Of a stretch of DNA of 64,000 nt, positions 34,320-42,691 are shown one piece after another; position 1 is the first letter of the stretch; each line of letters begins with the position of its first letter. This DNA comes from Cupriavidus agavae (lineage in GTDB: Bacteria > Pseudomonadota > Gammaproteobacteria > Burkholderiales > Burkholderiaceae): NCBI RefSeq assembly GCF_004217045.1, contig NZ_SGXM01000001.1, positions 1,798,001 through 1,862,000 on the forward strand. Reading direction: 5' to 3'. The notes under the pieces were generated by a model that made no database searches, was not told where the DNA came from, and worked only from the letters and a program-made list of their open reading frames with translations. The position numbers and the translations under genes were made by a program.

Positions 34320-34346
34320 CTCCCCTCTCCCTAAGGGAGAGGGGAG
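34320..34346. terminator. Dispersed palindrome copy 3 (between convergent genes)
   Basis: CTCCCCTCTCCCT (34320-34332) and AGGGAGAGGGGAG (34334-34346) form a near-continuous 27-bp palindrome, followed by AAAA. It lies between the convergent lipoprotein and M14 peptidase genes. Confidence 0.68.
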
Positions 34347-34352
34347 AAAACC

Positions 34353-35495
34353 CTACCCCAGATACTCCCCGATCGCCTGCAGCATCGCCGTTCCCAGCAG
34401 CGCGCTTTTTGCCCCGTTCCAGCCCACGGCTGCATCGGGAAGATCGGCGTTGTCCTTGAACGGCATTTCCAGCGTCAGCGCCAGGCAGCCGAAGGTGTGG
34501 CCGATGTATTTCGACGCCAGCTTCAGCGCGTCGGCGTTGTACTTGCTCGCCGCGTAGCCGTGCACGTCCTGGAAGTCCGGCGTGGCGCGCTTGAAAGCCT
34601 CGATGAAGCGCGACTGCTGCTCGCGCTGGGTCTCGGTAAAGCCGGGCAGCATCTCGCTGCCGGCCACGAAGTTGTACGGCAGCGCCTCGTCGCCGTGGAT
34701 ATCGAAGAACAGGTCCACGCCGGTCCGCTCGATCGCCTGGCGCACGTAGAACACCTCCGGGCTGGTTTCCTCGCTCGGCTGCATCCACTCCCGGTTCAGG
34801 TTGGCGCCCGCCGCGTTGGTACGCAGGTTGCCGCGCGCCGAGCCGTCCGGGTTCATGTTCGGCACGATGTGGAACACCGCGCGCTCCAGCAGCCGGCGCG
34901 CAACCGGGTCTGCGCTCCACATGCCGGTGCCGGTCAGCCGTTGCAGCGTGCCCTCGACGAACCATTCGGCCATGCTTTCGCCCGGATGCTGGCGCGCGAT
35001 CATCCAGATCGTCTTCTTGCCCGGCCCGGGCTGGCCCACGGTCACGCAGGTCAGGTCGCGGCCATCGACCGTGCTGCCCAGGTGCGACAGCTTCGCCAGC
35101 GGCGAGCGCTGGCACGTGGCCAGCAGCATCAGGTGGCGCTCTTCCGGATACGGCTCGAAATAGGCAAACCAGACACTGTCGTGCTCGGGCGTGAAGTCGA
35201 CGGTCATCGTCGTGCCGTCGTAGCGGGTCGGCACGCGGAACCAGTGGGCGCGGTCGTACGAGGCCACCGCGCGGTAGTCGCGCCAGCCGTCGGGATAGGT
35301 GCACTCCCCGGCGTTCAGGAACTTGAGCGTGCACGCCTGGCCCGCCGCGCCCTGCAGCCGGAAGTGGAACCACTGGCGGAAGTCGGCGTGCGAATCGGCG
35401 CGGATGCGCAGGCGGATGTCGTCGGCCCGCGCGAGCGATTCCACCTCGATGGCGCCCGAATCGAACAGCGTGGAAATATGCAGTGCTGAGGTCAT
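34353..35495 (-). CDS. M14-family metallocarboxypeptidase, cytosolic CCP-like
   Basis: This 380-residue protein has an N-terminal beta-sandwich domain (about 1-130, including RQWFHFRLQGAAGQACTLKF) and an M14 zinc carboxypeptidase domain. Zinc ligands are His and Glu in ARQHPGESMAEW (about 168-179) and His in FDIHGDEALPYNF; the catalytic Glu is in LTLEMPFKDN near the C-terminus. The N-domain plus this active site is typical of the M14D (AGBL/CCP) subgroup found in many proteobacteria. It has no signal peptide. The substrate is unknown. It is followed in the same direction from yaaA after 24 bp. Confidence 0.85.
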   Translation of the reverse strand: MTSALHISTLFDSGAIEVESLARADDIRLRIRADSHADFRQWFHFRLQGAAGQACTLKFLNAGECTYPDGWRDYRAVASYDRAHWFRVPTRYDGTTMTVDFTPEHDSVWFAYFEPYPEERHLMLLATCQRSPLAKLSHLGSTVDGRDLTCVTVGQPGPGKKTIWMIARQHPGESMAEWFVEGTLQRLTGTGMWSADPVARRLLERAVFHIVPNMNPDGSARGNLRTNAAGANLNREWMQPSEETSPEVFYVRQAIERTGVDLFFDIHGDEALPYNFVAGSEMLPGFTETQREQQSRFIEAFKRATPDFQDVHGYAASKYNADALKLASKYIGHTFGCLALTLEMPFKDNADLPDAAVGWNGAKSALLGTAMLQAIGEYLG

Positions 35496-35519
35496 GGTTG
35501 TTATCCTTCGGTCCCTCGG

Positions 35520-36305
35520 TCAGTCTTCCAGCCGGCGGCGGAACACCCAGCGGGCGTCGTCCGAGGCCGTCTTGTCGAAGGCGTAGCCGTCTTCGGCGAA
35601 CCGCTTCAGCCTGGCCGCGTCGGTGATGCGATGGGTCACCGCGTAGCGGGCCATCGTACCGCGCGCCCGCTTGGCGTGGAACGAAATGATCTTGTAGCGC
35701 CCGGCCTTCCAGTCCTCGAACACGGGCGTGATCACGCGTGCGGCCAGCACCTTGGGACGAATGGCCTTGAAATACTCTTCGGAGGCCAGGTTGACCAGCG
35801 TGGGCTGGCCTTCGTGCCTGAGGTCGGCCAGGTCCTTGTTGACGAGCTGCGTGACGTCATCGCCCCAGAACGCGTACAGGTCCTTGCCGGCCGCCGTATC
35901 CAGCCGGGTGCCCATTTCCAGCCGGTACGGCTGCATCCAGTCCATCGGGCGCAGCACGCCGTACAGGCCGGACAGGATGCGGATGTGCTTCTGGGCGAAG
36001 GCCAGGTCCTCGGTGGACAGCGACGTGGCATCGAGCCCGTCGTAGACGTCGCCGTTGAACGCCAGCACGGCCTGCTTGCTGTTGGCGGCGGTGAACTCGG
36101 GCGACCAGTCGGCGTAGCGGGTCACGTTGAGCACCGCGAGCTTGTCGGAGATATCCATCAGCGAGCCCACATCCTGCGGCGCCAGCTTGCGCAGGCGCTC
36201 GATCAGCGTGGCGGAACGGTCGATGAAGCGCGGCATCGTATGGGTCTTGATGCGGGGCGGCGTCTCGTAGTCCAGGGACTTGGCGGGAGACAGGACGATG
36301 AGCAT
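35520..36305 (-). CDS. yaaA: Peroxide stress protein YaaA (DUF328)
   Basis: YaaA limits free iron and oxidative damage during hydrogen-peroxide stress. The 261-residue product shows the family landmarks [62 protein letters not shown] (split blocks), [22 protein letters not shown] and [15 protein letters not shown]. The start at 36305 matches the family N-terminus; the frame is open far upstream but not similar. It is divergent from the PIN-domain gene with only 39 bp between, so the two promoters overlap. Confidence 0.94.
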   Translation of the reverse strand: MLIVLSPAKSLDYETPPRIKTHTMPRFIDRSATLIERLRKLAPQDVGSLMDISDKLAVLNVTRYADWSPEFTAANSKQAVLAFNGDVYDGLDATSLSTEDLAFAQKHIRILSGLYGVLRPMDWMQPYRLEMGTRLDTAAGKDLYAFWGDDVTQLVNKDLADLRHEGQPTLVNLASEEYFKAIRPKVLAARVITPVFEDWKAGRYKIISFHAKRARGTMARYAVTHRITDAARLKRFAEDGYAFDKTASDDARWVFRRRLED

Positions 36306-36344
36306 GGCAAAATCGCGGACAGAACAAAGCTGAGATTGTAGCGA

Positions 36345-36863
36345 ATGCCCACCGAAGTGACTGCCGCCACCCCTGCCGCACCCGTTTCCGCCTCCCCGCC
36401 ACCCCGCGTCGTGCTCGATTCCAACGTCTGGGTGGACTTGCTGGTCTTCCGCGACCCCCATGTGGAGCCGATCCGCGCCGCGCTGGCCGCCGGCACCATC
36501 GCCCCGGTGATCCGCGCCGACTGCCGCGAGGAGCTGCGCCGCGTGCTGGCCTACCCCCAGTTCGCGCGCTTCGCCGTCGATATCCCGGCGGCGCTGGCCG
36601 AAGTGGACCGCCTGGCCACGCTGGAACCGCTGCCGGACCCGGCCGAGGCGGACGCCATCCGGCTGCCGAAATGCCGCGACACCGACGACCAGAAGTTCAT
36701 CGAACTGGCCCACCATGCGCGCGCCGCGCTGCTGGTCTCGAAGGACAAGGCCGTGCTCAAGCTCAGGAGCCGCTTGCGCCGCACGAGCGGCGTGGAAGTG
36801 CTCACGCCGCCCGCCTTTGCCGGATGGCTGGCCGCCTGGGTACCACCCGGCGAACCCCGCTAG
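36345..36863 (+). CDS. PIN-domain protein, putative toxin-type ribonuclease
   Basis: This 172-residue protein has a PIN nuclease fold: [13 protein letters not shown] (first acidic residue) near residue 22, [14 protein letters not shown], and the acidic cluster [14 protein letters not shown] (about 108-121). This resembles the COG1569 branch, often labelled as a toxin-antitoxin toxin component. No antitoxin gene lies next to it, so a housekeeping or orphan role is possible. It is followed by the aminotransferase gene with at most 49 bp between, so co-transcription is likely. Confidence 0.8.
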   Translation: MPTEVTAATPAAPVSASPPPRVVLDSNVWVDLLVFRDPHVEPIRAALAAGTIAPVIRADCREELRRVLAYPQFARFAVDIPAALAEVDRLATLEPLPDPAEADAIRLPKCRDTDDQKFIELAHHARAALLVSKDKAVLKLRSRLRRTSGVEVLTPPAFAGWLAAWVPPGEPR

Positions 36864-36912
36864 AATGTCGCAGCCGCGTTTCACGCATTCCTCACGTTTT
36901 CCGTCACTGTCC

Positions 36913-38082
36913 ATGTCCGAATCGTCGCCCGCACCCCTGAATCCGCCCCCCTCGCGCCTGCCGAACGTCGGCACGACCATCTTCACCGTGATGTCGGCGC
37001 TGGCCGCCGAGAAGAACGCCGTGAACCTGGGGCAGGGTTTTCCGGATTTCGACTGCGATCCGCGCATCGTCGACGCCGTGGCCGACGCCATGCGCGCGGG
37101 CCACAACCAGTATCCGCCGATGGCTGGCGTGCCCGCGCTGCGGCAGGCCATCGCCGCCAAGATCGCCACGCTGTATGGCCACCAGTACGACTGGAACACC
37201 GAGATCACGGTCACGGCCGGCGCCACGCAGGGCCTGCTGACGTCGATCCTGAGCGTGGTGCATCCGGGCGACGAGGTGATCGTGCTGGAACCGTGCTACG
37301 ACAGCTACCTGCCGTCGATCGAGCTGGCCGGCGCCAGGGCGGTGCCCGTGCGCCTGGAAGCGCCGCTGTTCCGCATTCCGTTCGACAAGCTGGCGGCCGC
37401 CATCACGCCGAAGACGCGGCTGATCATGATCAACACGCCGCACAACCCCACCGGCACGATCTGGCGCGCCGAAGACATGCAGAAGCTGGCCGGCCTGCTG
37501 GCCGGCACCGACATCCTGCTGCTGTCGGACGAAGTCTACGAACACATGGTCTATGACGGCCAGCGCCACGAATCGGTGGCGCGCCACCCGGAACTCGCCC
37601 GCCGCAGCTTCGTGGTGTCGAGCTTCGGCAAGACGTATCACGTCACCGGCTGGAAAGTGGGCTTCGTGGCCGCGCCGGCCGCGCTGATGAACGAATTCCG
37701 CAAGGTGCACCAGTTCAACGTGTTCACCGTGAACACGCCGGTGCAGGTGGGGCTGGCCCAGTACATGGCCGATCCGGCGCCGTACCTGGAGCTGGCCGGC
37801 TTCTACCAGGCCAAGCGCGACTATTTCCGCGCCGGTCTGGCCGGCTCGCGGTTCAAGCTGCTGCCTTCGGACGGCACGTACTTCCAGTGCGTCGATTATT
37901 CGGCGATTTCCGACATGAGCGAGGCGGATTTCTCGATGTGGCTCACGCGCGAGATCGGCGTGGCCGCCATCCCGGTGTCGGCGTTCTACTCCGAGCCGCG
38001 CGAATCGGGCGTGGTGCGGTTCTGCTTCGCCAAGAAGGAAGAAACGCTGAAGCTGGCGCTGGAGCGGCTGGCGAGGATTTGA
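36913..38082 (+). CDS. PLP-dependent aminotransferase class I/II (methionine aminotransferase, YbdL-like)
   Basis: This 389-residue fold-type I aminotransferase contains [43 protein letters not shown] and the PLP-binding Lys240 in [16 protein letters not shown]. The closest family I recognise is YbdL/kynurenine-oxoglutarate transaminase, which uses methionine, histidine and phenylalanine. The start is uncertain: ATG at 36865, directly after the PIN stop codon, would add 16 residues; neither has a clear ribosome site. It converges on a GST gene across one palindrome copy. Confidence 0.9.
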   Translation: MSESSPAPLNPPPSRLPNVGTTIFTVMSALAAEKNAVNLGQGFPDFDCDPRIVDAVADAMRAGHNQYPPMAGVPALRQAIAAKIATLYGHQYDWNTEITVTAGATQGLLTSILSVVHPGDEVIVLEPCYDSYLPSIELAGARAVPVRLEAPLFRIPFDKLAAAITPKTRLIMINTPHNPTGTIWRAEDMQKLAGLLAGTDILLLSDEVYEHMVYDGQRHESVARHPELARRSFVVSSFGKTYHVTGWKVGFVAAPAALMNEFRKVHQFNVFTVNTPVQVGLAQYMADPAPYLELAGFYQAKRDYFRAGLAGSRFKLLPSDGTYFQCVDYSAISDMSEADFSMWLTREIGVAAIPVSAFYSEPRESGVVRFCFAKKEETLKLALERLARI

Positions 38083-38101
38083 TCGTCATGCGCCGGTATT
38101 C

Positions 38102-38129
38102 TCCCCTCTCCCGCGCGCGGGAGAGGGGA
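38102..38129. terminator. Dispersed palindrome copy 4 (perfect 28-bp palindrome)
   Basis: TCCCCTCTCCCGCG (38102-38115) is directly followed by its exact reverse complement (38116-38129). It lies between the convergent aminotransferase and glutathione transferase genes. Confidence 0.68.
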
Positions 38130-38157
38130 ACCAACCCACTGAGGGAAATCAGGTTCC

Positions 38158-38799
38158 TTACCGATTCCGGCTCAGCATCAGTTCCGTATTCGCCTTCCGC
38201 TCGGCATTGACCTTCTGCACCGACGGGCGCTCGGACATCGCCTTCAGGTAGTCCTTCACCGGCAGGCCGGCCAGCAGGTCCTGGCCATAAATGATCTTCG
38301 TGCACGACGAGATCAGCGGCAGGTGGCACACGGCGGCGCAGTCGGCCAGCGTGAACGTGTCGCCGGCGATGTAGGGCGAGAACTTCGCCAGCTTGCCGAA
38401 CGCCGGGATGTACTTGTCGAGCAGCGCGCGCTGGCGCTCCTTGACGCGGTCGCTGACCTTGCCGCCGAAGAACGCCTCGGCATACAGCTCGCGGGCGGTC
38501 AGCTCCAGATACAGCTCCAGATACGTGACGATCTCGCGCACCTTGGCTGCCTGGTACGGGTCCTTGGGCAGCAGCGGCGACTGGAGATAAGTGGCTTCCA
38601 GGTACTCGGCGATCGTTTCGGACTCGCACAACGGGCCGGCATCGGTGATGATGTAGGGCACCTTGCCCAGCGGCGACGCGGCCAGGTCGGTTTCGCCGAG
38701 CCAGGCCAGCACTTCCTCGAACGGCAGGTTCTTCTCCAGCAACGCCAACTTCACCTTGTTGTAGTAGTTGCTGGCGGCAAAACCGCAAAGCTTCAGCAT
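38158..38799 (-). CDS. Glutathione S-transferase family protein
   Basis: This 213-residue protein has an N-terminal thioredoxin-like GST domain (MLKLCGFAASNYYNKVKLAL, then LGKVPYIITD and the glutathione gamma-Glu loop ESETIAEYLE, residues 58-67) and an all-helical C-terminal domain (SPYIAGDTFTLADCAAVCHL). The substrate is not predictable. It is divergent from the 3-hydroxyacyl-CoA dehydrogenase gene with 122 bp between, where two small palindromes lie. Confidence 0.87.
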   Translation of the reverse strand: MLKLCGFAASNYYNKVKLALLEKNLPFEEVLAWLGETDLAASPLGKVPYIITDAGPLCESETIAEYLEATYLQSPLLPKDPYQAAKVREIVTYLELYLELTARELYAEAFFGGKVSDRVKERQRALLDKYIPAFGKLAKFSPYIAGDTFTLADCAAVCHLPLISSCTKIIYGQDLLAGLPVKDYLKAMSERPSVQKVNAERKANTELMLSRNR

Positions 38800-38881
38800 G
38801 TCGTCTCTCTCCGTTGGAAATATGTCCGATCAGCGCACGCCGCATGTGCCGCCCCTCTGTCGCGAAGGGTGCAGAAAACGT

Positions 38882-38900
38882 ACGATCGTGCTAATTTAGC
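38882..38900. promoter_or_regulatory. Candidate operator pair upstream of the 3-hydroxyacyl-CoA dehydrogenase
   Basis: ACGATCGT (38882-38889) is an 8-bp palindrome within GTACGATCGTGC. It abuts GCTAATTTAGC (38890-38900), an 11-base palindrome with 5-bp arms. Both lie 20-40 bp before the dehydrogenase ATG. ACGATCGT-centred sites are typical of TetR-type regulators of acyl-CoA genes, but no such regulator is encoded here. Confidence 0.38.
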
Positions 38901-38921
38901 CACAACTTTTTTGGACCAACA

Positions 38922-40445
38922 ATGAGCAATTCCACTATCCAGTCGCTGGGCATCGTTGGCACGGGCGCCATGGGCCGGGGCATCGCCCAGATCGCCGCCC
39001 AGGCGGGCCTGACGGTCAGCCTGTTCGACGTCAACGCCCAGGCCGTGGCCGCCGCGCGCCAGTACCTGCAGGATACCTTTGCCAAGCTGGCCGACAAGGG
39101 CAAGATCAGCGCCGCCGACAGCGAGGCCGCACTGGGCCGCGTCAAGGCGTGCACGGCGCTCGAAGACCTGGCCGGCTGCGACATGGTGCTGGAAGCCATC
39201 GTGGAACGCCTCGACGTCAAGCGCGACCTCGTGGCCAGGCTCGAAGCCATCCTGCGCGAAGACGCCGTGATTGCGTCGAACACCTCGTCGCTGTCGATCA
39301 CGGCCATCGCCGTGGGATCGAAGCATCCGGGCCGCGTGGTGGGCTACCACTTCTTCAATCCGGTGCCGCTGATGAAGGTCGTGGAAGTCATCGACGGCCT
39401 GTCGGGCGACCCCGCCGTGGGCGACCGCCTGATGGAACTCTCGCGCCGCATGGGTCACACGCCGGTGCGCTGCAAGGACATGCCGGGCTTCATCGTGAAC
39501 CATGCCGGGCGCGGCATGAACATCGAGGGCCTGAAGGCCGCGCAGGAAGGCGTGGCCGAGTTCGTCGACATCGACAACATCATGCGCGAGCAGGCCGGCT
39601 TCCGCATGGGCCCGTTCGAGCTGATGGACCTGACCGGGCTGGATGTGTCGCATCCGGTGATGGAATCGATCTACAACCAGTTCTACCAGGAACCGCGCTA
39701 CCGCCCGTCGCCGATCACGGCGCTGCGCTCGGTGGGCGGCCTGCTGGGCCGCAAGACCGGCGCGGGCTTCTATGCCTACCCGGAAGGCCAGAAGCAGGTG
39801 CCCGCCACCCGCGCGGTGCCTGACAGCCGTCCGGCCAGCGTCTGGGTCAGCCGCGCCAACGCGCGTGGCCATGCCATGGCCGTGAAGCTGCTCGGCGCGC
39901 TCGGGGCAAATGTCGAAGGCGGCAACACGCCGTCCGCCGACGCGCTGATCGTCGTCACGCCGCTGGGTCTCGATGCCACCACCGCCGCGCTGGAGGAAGG
40001 CCTGGACGCCACGCGCGTGGTTGCCATCGACACGCTGCTGCCTTTCGAGGCCACCAAGCGCCGCACGCTGATGACCACGCCGGCCACCAGCGCCGCCGCC
40101 CGCGACGCCGCGCACGGCCTGTTCGCCAGCGATGGCGTGCCGGTGACCGTGATCCGCGACTCGGCCGGCTTCATCGCCCAGCGCATCATCGGCTGCATCG
40201 TGAACATCGCCAGCGACATCGCCCAGCAACGCATTGCCACGCCGACCGATATCGACCTGGCCGTGAACCTGGGCCTGGGTTACCCGAAGGGCCCGCTGGC
40301 CCTCGGCGATACGATCGGCGCGAACGTGATCCTGGAAGTGCTGCGCAACATGAACCGCCTGACCGGCGACATGCGCTACCGCCCGAGCCCCTGGCTGTGG
40401 CGCCGCGCGGGCCTGGGCCTGTCGCTGCTGACTGAAGAAGCCTGA
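38922..40445 (+). CDS. 3-hydroxyacyl-CoA dehydrogenase (PaaH/PaaC type)
   Basis: This 507-residue NAD-dependent enzyme oxidises 3-hydroxyacyl-CoA to 3-oxoacyl-CoA. The Rossmann motif is GIVGTGAMGRGIAQ (Gly13, Gly15, Gly18). The substrate region includes NTSSLSITAIA and GYHFFNPVPLMKVVEVI (catalytic His), then two C-terminal 3HCDH domains (residues about 185-285 and 400-500), both with FI(V/A)xR/N-type helices and GPFELMDLTGLD. Two C-terminal domains and this length fit PaaH/PaaC of phenylacetate degradation, but no paa ring-opening genes are nearby, so the true pathway is uncertain. A terminator separates it from the enoyl-CoA hydratase gene. Confidence 0.9.
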   Translation: MSNSTIQSLGIVGTGAMGRGIAQIAAQAGLTVSLFDVNAQAVAAARQYLQDTFAKLADKGKISAADSEAALGRVKACTALEDLAGCDMVLEAIVERLDVKRDLVARLEAILREDAVIASNTSSLSITAIAVGSKHPGRVVGYHFFNPVPLMKVVEVIDGLSGDPAVGDRLMELSRRMGHTPVRCKDMPGFIVNHAGRGMNIEGLKAAQEGVAEFVDIDNIMREQAGFRMGPFELMDLTGLDVSHPVMESIYNQFYQEPRYRPSPITALRSVGGLLGRKTGAGFYAYPEGQKQVPATRAVPDSRPASVWVSRANARGHAMAVKLLGALGANVEGGNTPSADALIVVTPLGLDATTAALEEGLDATRVVAIDTLLPFEATKRRTLMTTPATSAAARDAAHGLFASDGVPVTVIRDSAGFIAQRIIGCIVNIASDIAQQRIATPTDIDLAVNLGLGYPKGPLALGDTIGANVILEVLRNMNRLTGDMRYRPSPWLWRRAGLGLSLLTEEA

Positions 40446-40455
40446 TACCGAAGCG

Positions 40456-40490
40456 GGCGCCCCGACGAGACACGGGGCGCCTTTTTGTTT
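40456..40490 (+). terminator. Rho-independent terminator after the 3-hydroxyacyl-CoA dehydrogenase
   Basis: GGCGCCCCG (40456-40464) pairs with CGGGGCGCC (40473-40481) around an 8-base loop and is followed by TTTTTGTTTT. It ends about 25 bp before the next gene. Confidence 0.88.
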
Positions 40491-40515
40491 TCCTGCCCCA
40501 GACAATGAGGCTGCC

Positions 40516-41295
40516 ATGACTGCCCAGCTGCTGTCCGAACGCGTCGGTTCGACGCTCGTCCTGACCATCTCCAACCCGGAAGCCCGCAACGCGCTGCATC
40601 CGGACATCTACGCGGCCTCGCGCAAGGCGCTCGACGCGGCCACGACCGACGACGCGATCCGCGCCGTGGTGCTGACCGGCGCCGACGGCGTGTTCTGCGC
40701 GGGCGGCAACCTGAACCGGCTGCTCGGCAACCGCTCGCAGCCGCCTTCGGTGCAGGCGGAAAGCATTGGCGTGCTGAACGCATGGATCGAGTCGTTCCAC
40801 GCCTTCCCCAAGCCGATCATCGCCGCCGTGGAAGGCCCCGCCGCCGGCGCCGGCTTCTCGATCGTGCTGGCCTGTGATTTCGTGGTGGCGGCCAGCGATG
40901 CCAAGTTCGTCATGGCCTACGTGAAGGTGGGCCTGACGCCCGACGGCGGCGGTTCGTACGAACTGGCGCGCATGCTGCCGCGCCAGCTCGCCAGCGAAAT
41001 GATGATGGAAGGCAAACCGGTGGACCCGGCCCGTCTGGCACACTTTGGCATCGTCAACCGTGTGGTCGCCCCGGGACAGGCACTGACCGAGGCGCTGGCC
41101 ATCGGCGCGAACATCGGCCGCGAATCGCCCAACGCGGTCAGCGGCATCAAGGCGCTGATCAACCATGCGGGCACCGCCACGCTGGGCGAACACCTGGCCG
41201 CCGAGCGCGACAGCTTCGTGGCCGCGCTGCACCACAAGGACGGTGGCGAAGGCATCAGCGCCTTCCTGGAGAAGCGCAAGCCGGACTACCGCTGA
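40516..41295 (+). CDS. Enoyl-CoA hydratase/isomerase family protein (oxepin-CoA hydrolase, alternative type?)
   Basis: This 259-residue crotonase-fold protein shows the CoA oxyanion block VFCAGGNLNRLLG (residues 60-72) and EGPAAGAGFSIVLACDFVVA (about 105-124), with KVGLTPDGGGSYELARMLP. I recall similar beta-proteobacterial proteins labelled oxepin-CoA hydrolase, alternative type, but a general enoyl-CoA hydratase is equally possible. GAGG lies 5 bases before the ATG. It forms a cluster with the upstream dehydrogenase and the downstream phosphotransferase. Confidence 0.85.
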   Translation: MTAQLLSERVGSTLVLTISNPEARNALHPDIYAASRKALDAATTDDAIRAVVLTGADGVFCAGGNLNRLLGNRSQPPSVQAESIGVLNAWIESFHAFPKPIIAAVEGPAAGAGFSIVLACDFVVAASDAKFVMAYVKVGLTPDGGGSYELARMLPRQLASEMMMEGKPVDPARLAHFGIVNRVVAPGQALTEALAIGANIGRESPNAVSGIKALINHAGTATLGEHLAAERDSFVAALHHKDGGEGISAFLEKRKPDYR

Positions 41296-41366
41296 AGCTG
41301 GCGCAACCCATGACGTAACGCAATCCAAGCGACATAGCAAAAAATCCAAAAAATTCCGGAGACACG

Positions 41367-42443
41367 ATGAGCACCAACGTTTCGCACTTCGAAGGCACGC
41401 GTCCCGTGGCCGACCAGCAGCGCTTCGACGTAGGCGCGCTCGAGGCATGGATGCGCGAGCATGTAGCCGGCTTTGCCGGCCCGCTGACCGTCGAGCAGTT
41501 CAAGGGCGGCCAGTCGAACCCCACGTTCAAGCTGGTCACGCCGGGCCAGACCTACGTGATGCGCGCCAAGCCGGGCCCCAAGGCCAAGCTGCTGCCCTCG
41601 GCGCACGCCATCGAGCGCGAATACCGCGTGATGAAGGCGCTGGCCGGCACCGACGTGCCCGTGGCCCATATGTACGCGCTGTGCGAGGACGAGGAGGTAA
41701 TCGGCCGCGCGTTCTACATCATGGAATTCGTCAGCGGCCGCGTGCTCTGGGACCAGTCGCTGCCGGACATGACGCCAACCGAGCGCGGCGCCATCTACGA
41801 CGAGATGAACCGCGTCATCGCCGCGCTGCACTCGGTTGACTACCAGGCCATCGGGCTGGGCGACTACGGCAAGCCCGGCAACTACTTCCAGCGCCAGATC
41901 GAACGCTGGAGCAAGCAGTACAAGCTCTCCGAGACCGAATCGATCCCGGCCATGGACCAGCTGATGGCGTGGCTCCCCGAGCACATCCCGACCGAATCGG
42001 CGGACCTGACCACCATCGTCCACGGCGACTACCGGCTCGACAACCTGATGTTCCACCCCACCGAGCCCAAGGTACTGGCGGTGCTGGACTGGGAGCTGTC
42101 GACGCTGGGCCATCCGATGGCCGATTTCGGCTACCACTGCATGAGCTGGCATATCCAGCCAGGCCAGTTCCGCGGCATCGCCGGCCTGGACCATGCCGGG
42201 CTGGGCATCCCCGACGAAGCCACCTATCGCCGCCTGTACGAGCAGCGCACCGGCCGCCAGATCACCGGCGACTGGAATTTCTACCTCGCCTTCAGCATGT
42301 TCCGCATCGCCGGCATCCTGCAGGGGATCATGAAGCGCGTGGTGGATGGCACCGCCTCGTCGGCCCAGGCGCTGGACGCTGGCAAGCGCGCCCGGCCGAT
42401 GGCGGAGATGGGTTGGGAGTATGCGAAGAAGGCGGGGGGTTGA
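41367..42443 (+). CDS. APH-family phosphotransferase (ACAD10/ACAD11-kinase-like)
   Basis: This 358-residue kinase-fold protein has the nucleotide loop FKGGQSNPTFKLVTPGQTYV, the catalytic Brenner motif IVHGDYRLDNLMFHP (about residues 218-232), and LDWELSTLGHPMADFGY for metal binding. It matches the phosphotransferase family fused to acyl-CoA dehydrogenases in eukaryotic ACAD10/11, which phosphorylate 4-hydroxyacyl-CoAs. In bacteria such genes cluster with acyl-CoA enzymes, as here. GGAG lies 6 bases before the ATG. It is followed by a palindrome copy. Confidence 0.88.
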   Translation: MSTNVSHFEGTRPVADQQRFDVGALEAWMREHVAGFAGPLTVEQFKGGQSNPTFKLVTPGQTYVMRAKPGPKAKLLPSAHAIEREYRVMKALAGTDVPVAHMYALCEDEEVIGRAFYIMEFVSGRVLWDQSLPDMTPTERGAIYDEMNRVIAALHSVDYQAIGLGDYGKPGNYFQRQIERWSKQYKLSETESIPAMDQLMAWLPEHIPTESADLTTIVHGDYRLDNLMFHPTEPKVLAVLDWELSTLGHPMADFGYHCMSWHIQPGQFRGIAGLDHAGLGIPDEATYRRLYEQRTGRQITGDWNFYLAFSMFRIAGILQGIMKRVVDGTASSAQALDAGKRARPMAEMGWEYAKKAGG

Positions 42444-42466
42444 GCGTTACCGATCGCGCTGATTGA

Positions 42467-42497
42467 CTCCTCTCTCCCGCCGTGCGGGAGAGGGGAG
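42467..42497 (+). terminator. Dispersed palindrome copy 5 after the phosphotransferase gene
   Basis: CTCCTCTCTCCCGC (42467-42480) pairs with GCGGGAGAGGGGAG (42484-42497) with one mismatch and a 3-base loop, and is followed by CAAAAA. The next gene is on the same strand, so this copy would act as a one-way terminator. Confidence 0.65.
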
Positions 42498-42523
42498 CAA
42501 AAACCGATCGCAATCCCTGGAAT

Positions 42524-42536
42524 GTTGTATGACAAC
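42524..42536. promoter_or_regulatory. Operator-like site GTTGT-ATG-ACAAC (distal copy)
   Basis: This 13-bp inverted repeat has 5-bp arms and a 3-base centre. A near-identical site occurs exactly 126 bp downstream. The pattern resembles FadR-type GntR operators (TTGT/ACAA half-sites). Confidence 0.5.
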
Positions 42537-42649
42537 CGAGAACCCTCGGCTGTCCTCCGCGCTTGCCTCCATGTCCCTACATTAACCGTTTGTTCTACGT
42601 GTTTTCCCGATAGACCAGCGCCCCGCGCCAGCCTACACTTGCGTCAATC

Positions 42650-42662
42650 GTTGTACGACAAC
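42650..42662. promoter_or_regulatory. Operator-like site GTTGT-ACG-ACAAC (proximal copy)
   Basis: This site matches the distal copy except for one central base. It lies 30 bp before the Bug gene ATG, just downstream of a possible promoter (TAGACC at 42611, 17-bp spacer, TACACT at 42634), where a bound repressor would block transcription. Confidence 0.5.
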
Positions 42663-42691
42663 TGATGATAAGTGTTGACTGGAGACACAGC

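Noticed and set aside
42467-42497. Dispersed palindromes as parts of a CRISPR array
   Set aside because: The copies are kilobases apart at gene ends and are not tandem with regular spacers.
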